A DNA stretch of 14,862 nt, taken from the NCBI GenBank assembly GCA_032988165.1, contig JANTQF010000541.1, positions 1-14,862 of the forward strand, in the 5' to 3' direction. Each line of letters opens with the position of its first letter. Positions within the stretch are counted from its first letter, which is position 1. Below, one piece after another: positions 8,242 to 14,862 of the stretch. Below the pieces are notes generated by a model that was given only the letters and a program-made list of their open reading frames with translations, was not told where the DNA came from and made no database searches. The DNA is from Emmonsiellopsis sp. PD_33. Lineage: Eukaryota > Ascomycota > Eurotiomycetes > Onygenales > Ajellomycetaceae. The position numbers and the translations under genes were made by a program.

Positions 8242-9118
8242 GTACGGGTGTTGGTAATCGGTGGACCCAGGCGCTAACTTGATGGAGGGTTATCTTTATC
8301 TTGTTTCGGGGTACATGTACATATGTTGCGCGGAGACGAACTAGGATGTTTTTAAGATGGGGGGGGGGGGAAGTCCAGACGGAATTTTCCAAAAATTCAA
8401 GCATAGTTGAACTCCTGAGTCTACCTCACATACGTAGCTCGCACAAATTGAAACCATGGAGGCATAAACCATGCAGCCAAAAGCTTGTAAAAAGAGCCAT
8501 GGTAATCATGCCGAGCAAGCACCTGAGCGGAGGTTATTCATACATTTAAAGTTGGTTAACCAGCTGTCTAAATAAGCTTAATCAAGCTTAAATCCAACTT
8601 TATCTCTTCTGGCTGTGCCATTCTATCAAAGAAACTATAACTTGCGGAGGACACAGTATTTAGATAAAACCGAATCACTGCCATCTTCTTTCGTTGTCCA
8701 TACTGGCCTCTTTCGCTGAGGCCCCCTCCCCTGTCAATGTAATCATACCCCAGGCGCGTCAACATCATCAACTCACCGCTTCTGCCACCATTCCTTGAAA
8801 GACAAGTAGCTTCATATAGCCTGCTAAACCGTCTTCACTTCTAGTACTACCTTTGCATCAGCTCTCTATCTCTCTTCCAGAACCTATGTCGTTTCTTCGC
8901 TCTCATCAGAGTCCTAGCCATAATCCTTGATCCGCCATCCAACAAACCCGGCAGCTATGGCGCTGAGCGGACCACCGGCGAGTCCCCCATAATCCTCATC
9001 AATCCGGCAGTGCATTATACTACAGGGACATCTGGAAATCATGCCACCAAAGAGCCAGGAATCGCTAAGGGCTATACGCAACCATGTAATCTCCACAGCA
9101 ACCCCCGCATCTAAATTT
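8242..9118. other. Convergent intergenic region
   Basis: 877 bp between the stop of the plus-strand acidic-repeat gene and the stop of the minus-strand unrecognised gene. No gene is supported; small frames of 60-82 codons lack domains. It holds a 12-nt G run at 8359-8370 and two AAGCTTA words (8574-8590), and presumably the 3' UTRs and poly(A) sites of both genes. Confidence 0.55.
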
Positions 9119-10317
9119 TCAATGCGTTGAGTAGTCTTTACCCTTGCTTGGGACAGCTGATTTCTTGGTTTTCTCAGTTTGCTTGAGCCCCGGAGGGCTT
9201 AAGATCCATTTCAACACCTTATGGCCCGTTTCCCTTTTATAATCGTGTGTACTAAAGACCTCATCCACCATCAGGTGGAATGTGAGCTTCGTTGATGGAT
9301 CGGCTGGATTGCACATCGCCTGGACGACACGGACCTTGCCAGGGCAAAATGTCACAATTGTGGCCTGCCTAGAGGTCAACAGAAGCAAAGATTGCACAGA
9401 GACAAGAATGAACATACAGCCAGTGGCCCTTGCTTATCCTTCAGCTTGACTGAGAATCCATCAGTATCCTCCTCGTAGGTCGCTACATTCATCTGCCGGT
9501 AGAAAACAGCAGTGGAGGCAAGCAGCTCGGTGCGGAGGAGGTAGTCCCTGCTCCCATGTTGACCCTCGTCAAAACTGGCGGAACGGTCGTGCATCACGCA
9601 GGTCCAGTGGTCGGGCTGGTGCTGGAAGAGATGATACCCTCGTATAATGGTGTAGGTGTTCAGAATATACCCATGTCTGAACCTCTCAAAAAGGGGGCCG
9701 GTAAATCTGAAAGACACAGCAAGGTCAGAGGACAAAAGAGCGAATATGGAGGATTTTGCTTACAGATCCATGTGTGTGATCTTGACCTCACGCCCAACCT
9801 TTGAGAGCGCGGTCTGCACGTAACCAGCCCAGCTGGAATTGGCTGAAGACGATGCGAGCCAGGTCTTGCGTGGGGAGTTGATATATTCACAATTCTCAAT
9901 GGCGTTTTGGAGAGCCGGTGAGATGGGAAAGGAGACAGAATTTGCCCTGCAGTCCTGGCAAACAACCTGCACATCGCCCATCCTACACAGCCATTCAAAG
10001 GGGAACGAGTGCAAGTGGGAGCTGGAAAAGTAGCGGAAAAAATCAAGCATCAGATCACTGAGCTCCTGAGCGTCTTTAAAGAGCTCGTACTTTTGCGGCT
10101 GCGTGGCCATGACGATAGTGGAGTGGATGTTTTGTTGTGATGAGCTGCGAGCATGGAATGTCGTCCAGGCGGTTAGGTTAACCTTGGCTTTAGAGAGGCG
10201 GTGATGCTCGCACTGAGTGATATCTCGTGGATTATCCATTAGTTTGGAGAAAGAAGCACCAGAACGCACGTCTGCACGGGCTTCAAACGACGCGGGGATG
10301 ATATCGGTGGGATCCAT
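9119..10317 (-). CDS. Unrecognised three-exon protein, 362 aa
   Basis: Exons 10317-9764, 9706-9418 and 9364-9119, with introns of 57 nt (GTAAGC/CAG, CTGAC branch) and 53 nt (GTATGT/CAG). Phases agree and the frame ends at TGA. I recognise no family. No signal peptide or membrane segment is seen. The middle looks globular: SFPFEWLCRMGDVQVVCQDC with Cys at 111, 120, 123 (a CxxC) and 143, then FTGPLFERFRHGYILNTYTI, an HWTCVMHDRSASFDEG stretch and FHLMVDEVFSTHDYKR. The C-terminus is Lys-rich and hydrophilic. The Cys residues could bind metal, but this is a guess. A second start at residue 70 (MATQPQKYELF, 10110) has a good context (ATGG) and begins a more ordered segment; the first 69 residues could be leader or 5' UTR. 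It is divergent from the GPI-protein gene across 794 bp. Confidence 0.75.
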
Positions 10318-11111
10318 CCCTTGTTAGAGCTGCAGGGAGCCTGCAGCATGTTCAGCATAGTGGCGTATTAGCAGTTATCTACTCCATACATGGAGTCTGA
10401 TATATACGCAACACCCAACAGATATAAAGTGCCCTGTATAGCGAAGAGAGCCATAGCCATACATTCTCTGCCGGTTGCTGGCAGCCATCCTCCGTACTCG
10501 GCGCAACGAGGGCATACTTGTTTCTTCAGGGTTTCGGCGTTTCAGCATCCCCGTCTGATATCTGAAGCTCGTCGTCTTGGCTGCATCCAATTGGCGGATC
10601 ATCAGCCAGGTTCCGGCCTCATCGTGTCCAAGCTGCATCCAGAACGCAGAGCTGCAAGCGAGACACGGCTGCATTGCAGCGGTGGTTATTTATGATGTAT
10701 GATGGCAATGAAGTAAAATGAAGCCGGTTTTGTGTTGCGTGTAGATTGGTTTTCCCCAGATGAAAGAAGCTAGAGCTTGGCGGTTTCTGCTCAACAACCT
10801 CGCTTGTTTGTTCCGTCCTTGGATTCTTCCATCTCGACTCTTCATTCCCCTCCACGTCTTGCATTCTTCTTCGTCTGCTTCTTCTTCTCTCGCTTGTCTT
10901 GTTGAATAAATATTCACTGCCACTCGCTTGCTGCTTTCTTGTCACTCGTTCTCGCGTATATAGCTTGTAATTCCACTCCCTTTCTCCCTGTGAGTTACCC
11001 GCCTGCTTTGAGACACCCTCCCTGGATTCACCCCTCGCTGCGCTCAGCATGGCTGTTGTGTTTCCCATTTCACGTCCCTAACTAACCTCCTCTCTCAGGA
11101 TACCCACCAGC
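10318..11111. other. Divergent promoter region
   Basis: 794 bp between the start of the minus-strand unrecognised gene and the plus-strand GPI-protein gene. The half nearest the plus-strand gene is pyrimidine-rich (about 10800-11095), typical of fungal promoters and 5' UTRs. A TATATAG word lies at 10957-10963, about 150 bp before the ATG. A 149-codon minus-strand frame here is antisense to the CT-rich tract and has biased Arg/Ser/Glu composition, so I do not call it a gene. Confidence 0.55.
10957..10963 (+). promoter_or_regulatory. Candidate TATA box of the GPI-protein gene
   Basis: TATATAG at about 150 bp upstream of the ATG at 11112, set in a CT-rich stretch. Motif and position only. Confidence 0.45.
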
Positions 11112-11835
11112 ATGCTTTTCCCTACCGTCCTCCTTGCCCTCTCCTCCGTGGCCGGCTTTGCCAGCGCCCAGAGCATCGATCCCGAGTCGGTCCCTGAAGC
11201 AATCAGAGGTCCGTCGCCATTCCTGCAGCTTCCCGCGCTTGACTCTTCACTTTGTACAACTGTTCTGACCGTTCCATTCAGCCGCTTGGTGTAATGACCA
11301 GAAAACCTCCTGCCCCCTGTTGTGCATGCAGCTCAAGGGCGCCGATGGGGAGCCCGTAGAAAACGACTGCGACGAGGTATGTACATACTCATACTATATC
11401 AGAGTCAACGGCTATTTACTAACAACCTTTTAGGAAACCCTCGTCTACTCCTGCGTCTGCAGCAACGACCAATCCCCCAATGCCACCGAATACTCCCAGA
11501 CAATCCCCTACTACATCTGCACCGAGGCCAACAACCAGTGCGTGACCAACTGCGAGGGTGACTCCACCTGCCAGAACGCCTGTCGCGAGGACAACCCCTG
11601 CGGCGCCCAGAGCCCCAAGCGAGTCACCGTCACCGCTACCACGAAGACTGCTGCTGCTACCGGAACCTCTACAGCCACTGATGTCGTCTATACCGGGCTG
11701 GGCGAGGGCTCGGCCTCTGGTGGAGGAGACGATAAAGGAGGAGCTGCTGGGCACGTCACGCTGCAGATGGGCCAGGTGTATGGCGTTGGCGTTGTGGTTG
11801 CCGGGTTCCTTGCCGGGTTCGCTGTGTTGCTGTGA
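11112..11835 (+). CDS. GPI-anchored, cysteine-rich secreted protein (DUF7707 type)
   Basis: Three exons, 11112-11208, 11282-11376 and 11434-11835, with introns of 73 nt (GTCCGT donor, CTGAC branch) and 57 nt (GTATGT donor, TACTAAC branch); total 197 aa. Residues 1-20 are a signal peptide with an ASA-QS cleavage site. The mature part has 12 cysteines, enough for six disulfides, in the pattern AWCNDQKTSCPLLC, NDCDEETLVYSCVC, PYYICTEANNQC, NCEGDSTCQNACREDNPCGA. I recognise this as the fungal DUF7707 type of extracellular domain. One N-glycosylation site (NAT) is seen. A Thr/Ser/Ala-rich and Gly-rich linker follows, and a hydrophobic C-terminus (VGVVVAGFLAGFAVLL) of GPI-signal type. It is probably displayed at the membrane or cell wall; molecular function is unknown. 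Skipping intron 1 would end the frame early. Confidence 0.86.
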
Positions 11836-12810
11836 TTTGATTTAGATCATCGCAGTTCGAGTTCAGGAGAGAGAGACGGGGGGAGGGGGAACACAAGCAT
11901 AATTTCCCAAGGGGACACAAATTAATATTAATGCACAACTCCAAGGGGGCATGATGCCCAATGCGTCTTCTCGATTTATTTTTGAAACACCCGCCTGCAT
12001 ATAGCAAATACTTCTTTTGTTTGTATTTCTTTTTATTTCTTTTATTTAATTATTCTATGTATTATTTTTGTTCCCCTAGCACGGCGCTATTGTGTTGCTT
12101 TGCTTTGGCTTTTGGCTTTTGGCATTGGCTTTACTTTCTTCCTTTGCTTTCTACTCACTCCAAGCCTGTCTATCCATCCATCTATCTATCTGCCTTGTCA
12201 AGTTTTACACACCTCCCCCCGCATACATAACACATATGCATGGTGGATTATTTGTACTCCTTCCCTCCTTTTCCTTTCTTTTTCTTGTTATTTTGAGCCT
12301 ATTTCATGCATATGTAATTACAAGCTTTTTCCCTTTCTTTCTTTGTTCTTTGTCATTTATCTGCGCGATGTGTTTCTACTACGCAATGGATCAAAGGATA
12401 TGATAATAATAATAGTAATAATAACAACATTATCAATTAATTATTGGTTTGGTTTGGTCTGAGATTGAGATGGATGGTTTCTTAAAGGATATGTATGCCC
12501 TAGCCTGTGGAAACTGACTCAATAGTGTTTTCGACAACGGAGGCTGGGGTTATATTCGCGGTGCGTGGGGTATAATAGAGTAGCAGAGATGCGAGGATGG
12601 GAATTTCAGGGATGCAAAGGTATAAGGTCAAGATATTTCTGGTAGATTTATACTTGGCGATGTGTGTTGTTTTGTTGTTGGGATTTATGGGAGGTTGGTT
12701 TCACCAACTGGTTTTCTGTCCGAGTCCTCATCCAATGTCCGCGATCAAGTAAATTTACTAATATCGAACGACGAACGAAAAAAAAAAAAAAAAGAAAAAG
12801 AAACCCCGGC
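11836..12810. other. Convergent intergenic region, T-rich
   Basis: 975 bp between two converging genes. It is strongly T-rich on the plus strand from about 12010 to 12360, with CCAT/CTAT words near 12170-12195, an ATA-type repeat at 12402-12427 and an A16 run at 12778-12793 just past the stop of the minus-strand transcription factor gene. Frames of 80-120 codons are Phe/Leu/Ser-rich products of the T-rich sequence and are not called. It should hold both 3' UTRs. Confidence 0.6.
12402..12427. repeat. ATA-type trinucleotide repeat, imperfect
   Basis: A short run of ATA units interrupted by G and C (GATAATAATAATAGTAATAATAAC) in non-coding DNA between the converging genes. Confidence 0.7.
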
Positions 12811-14639
12811 TCAAAATAAAAATTCCAGCTTATTCTTCTCCATGATGTCAATCCAATGACAGGGCTCCGCGGCAATGACATCATCGTCAGGGAACAGGGA
12901 AGTCAGATCTCGCAGCTCATCATCCTGCGCCCACACCTCTTGCAACACCCTGCGCATGTTCCGCATGCTATCTAGATTAATCACTTGTTCAACGTGCGTG
13001 ATGCGGTCGTGGACGAATTGTCTCCAGCTCTTGATGATGGTGATGGGGTCCGGATCCTTACCATCGCCCGGCCCACCCGTCGTGGGGGTTTCAGGAGAAC
13101 TCGGCAGCATTGGGTTGGGGGCGCTGGGTGGACACATGTATAGCACGCGCTCGCCTAGTAGTCGAGTTGAAAGCGCGCTGCCGGATATTAGGAGGAGGAG
13201 GGGGTGCAGACAGCGCGTGTTTGAGTTTTCGGGGATGGATTGGAGGGTTTTTATTATACCCAGTGACAACTCTGCGAGGACGTCTGCTACTGTAGGATGA
13301 TGGGGTTCATCGGGATTAAATCTTCCGCTCGTTGCTTTCCCGTCCGTCGCGATGATCGCGTCTACCACCCGCCGTCCATGGCAGATCGTCGCAAACGCCC
13401 GATACAGCTCTAGGAGTGCGGCAAACTTGCAGCAACGGGCAATGTCTTCTAGATGGCTAATTGGCGTTTGTTCATCGTAGGTGCTCTCCGCACCAGAGGC
13501 ATCTGGTATCGCATACGCGAGCAGTTCCCCCTCAAGTCTTCTTGCCTGCTCCTCGAGCCTGTCGAGTGCGAGGGTGCGGTCGAGCGGACTTCCTAATAAG
13601 GTGCAAATTCGCTTCCTTCGAGTGAGGCATCCAGCCTTTGCTAGCAGCATCCAAAGCGTTGAGCTGATCCCGGTCCACGGGTGGACATAGACGGTGTTCG
13701 TTGGTAATTTCATACATGCGTCATTTAGATATTCCAGCTGGTCGAGATCCTGGTCGACCAGGAACGATGCAACTGTCTCCCAGTACGCCTGGAGGCCAAG
13801 GTAGAAGCTAAACCGGGGCCAATCTGGGGCAGAAACCCCTTTGTCTAGCTTCTGGTATATCCATCTTTTGAACAACGCTCGCGATCCAGTGATGTGTTCG
13901 AGGCCAAGTCCGGAGGATGGATGCCACGAGGATGAAGTGCCGAGCAAAATGACCCCGAGTAAGACGTGGTCTCTGCTTTCGTCTGTAGATGCTGAGGTCG
14001 AAGTGCCCGAGAGAAGCTTTGCTAGTTCCGTCCTTAACGTGGATATAGCTTTGGCGTGGTACTCCAGGCTCTCGAGGACCCATTTTGGGTCTGTGTGGGA
14101 TAGATGGGCGGCGGACATGCTCATGATGCAGGAATAGATGAGACGAGAGGAATACATGAGACTTTGCACCCCCGTGCGGAACGGGTTGATGAAGGAATCA
14201 TAGCAAGAGTTGACCACGCAGACGGACCGGAAGTAATGCCACAGTATCGCTAGCTGTTTATTGTTTGCTAGCGATGGGAAGGCCGTTGGAGAGGGCAAGA
14301 CGGGCACGGGGACGACATTTGCTATTTTCGAATAGTATAGACTGGCTTTGGATTCAGTCTGGTATTGGTGATTGGGGTAAGTGGTAGTTGATAGTTGAAG
14401 GGGTCTGCTTTCCTGCGTGTTGTCTGAAATAGCGGCTGATTGGCATGTAAGCTGGCCCGCGTTGACATTCTCACCAGACTTGATGGCAGCAGGACCATGG
14501 ACTATCACTTGATTCTCTTCCTTCCATCGTAATTTCAGGGCGTATCCGGGACATACATGTCCCCTTTCTACGCAATTCCAACATGCTGGATGCGCCTCGT
14601 CACACTTGATCCGACGCTCTTTGCATTTTCCGCACCCGG
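12811..14639 (-). CDS. Zn2Cys6 transcription factor with fungal-specific regulatory domain (5' end unresolved)
   Basis: The visible exon encodes 608 residues up to a TGA at 12811-12813. It opens with a complete zinc cluster, CGKCKERRIKC then DEAHPACWNCVERGHVC, giving Cys spacing 2-6-6-2-6, the DNA-binding fold of fungal binuclear zinc regulators. A Lys/Arg linker follows, then a long helical region beginning LAILWHYFRSVCVVNSCYDS and YSSRLIYSCIMSMSAAHLSH. That is typical of the Fungal_trans_2 regulatory domain seen in Arg81-, Uga3- and acr-2-like proteins. It is nuclear and probably activates or represses a small gene set; the target is unknown. The reading frame is closed by TAA just upstream, so a 3' splice site (CATGCAG, ending at 14640, with a CTAAC branch) must join an earlier exon. 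A candidate donor at 14712 gives a 73-nt intron and the sequence RKNTRKNP before AGCGKC, but no in-frame ATG precedes it within the window. Confidence 0.88.
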
Positions 14640-14862
14640 CTGCATGTCGAAGGGTAGGTTAGATGAGTATTTAATCAGCAACAGGGGGGGGGGGGGGGGG
14701 GGTGAAGTGCACCAGGGTTTTTTCTTGTGTTTTTACGGCCCCCAGGCCCCCCCCTCGGGGGCTAGCCGGCTGGGAGGCACCAGCCCCCGGGCAGCGTTGG
14801 CATTTAGGGAGAGCCGGGTCAACTCCCCAAAGCTAAATGAAGTGCCTTTCTTTTTTGTCTTA
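14640..14862. other. Candidate intron, 19-nt G run and GC-rich structured right end
   Basis: 14640-14712 fits as an intron of the minus-strand transcription factor gene, but contains a 19-nt G run (14684-14702; C on the coding strand). Beyond it, 14735-14795 is G/C-rich with runs of C and G and a hairpin GGCTGG (14768-14773) / CCAGCC (14780-14785). TGAAGTGC occurs at 14703-14710 and again at 14838-14845, each followed by T-rich sequence, hinting at a roughly 135-bp repeat. No gene start is seen. Confidence 0.5.

Noticed and set aside
7736..8404. 222-codon minus-strand frame (His/Leu/Arg/Pro repeats) and a Ser/Pro-repeat frame beside it
   Set aside because: These are antisense readings of the Asp-Gly-Glu repeat. 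The third-position codon variation fits the plus-strand frame, which also has the signal peptide and intron.
8568..8771. 67-codon minus-strand frame
   Set aside because: No domain, no neighbouring exon in phase and no conserved-looking motif; it is within the expected length for chance frames.
10619..11068. 149-codon minus-strand frame rich in Arg, Ser and Glu
   Set aside because: It lies antisense to the CT-rich 5' region of the GPI-protein gene; composition follows the pyrimidine tract, and no domain is visible.
12875..13300. 141-codon plus-strand frame
   Set aside because: Antisense to the regulatory domain of the zinc-cluster gene, whose minus-strand frame runs open for more than 600 codons.
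1..14862. tRNA or rRNA genes, CRISPR arrays, transposase genes, biosynthetic clusters
   Set aside because: I looked for tRNA B-box words, regular spaced repeats and transposase or large synthase motifs by eye and found none I could support.

Overview
The window looks like genomic DNA of a filamentous ascomycete (Pezizomycotina, perhaps Eurotiomycetes; the class is my inference). The evidence is small GT-AG introns (53-86 nt, one of 138 nt) with CTRAC-like branch points, a Zn2Cys6 regulator with a fungal-type regulatory domain, a PX protein of the Ypt35 type, a SAS4-domain protein and a GPI-anchored secreted protein of the DUF7707 type. I see no bacterial operons, no tRNA or rRNA, no CRISPR array and no intact transposon. 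The window starts in a 22-nt A run and ends in a GC-rich, homopolymer-rich stretch.

Layout: 1-1763 is non-coding, with one diverged two-copy repeat at 610-739. On the minus strand, 1764-3935 encodes a SAS4-domain chromatin protein (677 aa after one in-frame intron is removed). Next, also on the minus strand, 4642-5572 encodes a complete five-exon Ypt35-like PX protein (228 aa), which I rebuilt exon by exon. A 1.9 kb intergenic region (5573-7448) carries a dense cluster of promoter motifs. On the plus strand, 7449-8241 is a secreted, very acidic Asp-Gly-Glu repeat protein with one intron, a 9-bp minisatellite and a likely one-base frameshift in exon 1. On the minus strand, 9119-10317 is a three-exon, 362-aa protein I do not recognise. 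It is divergent from the plus-strand gene at 11112-11835, a 197-aa cysteine-rich GPI-anchored secreted protein. That gene converges on a minus-strand Zn2Cys6 transcription factor (12811 to at least 14639), whose first exon is unclear or lies beyond the window.

The genes do not form an obvious pathway or biosynthetic cluster; they look like ordinary neighbouring fungal genes. SAS4 acts in chromatin, Ypt35 at endosome and vacuole membranes, and two products enter the secretory route. The parts least explained by known families are the Asp-Gly-Glu protein with its frameshift, the unrecognised 362-aa gene, and the structured GC-rich right end. All exon boundaries were read by eye; none is backed here by transcript data or database searches.
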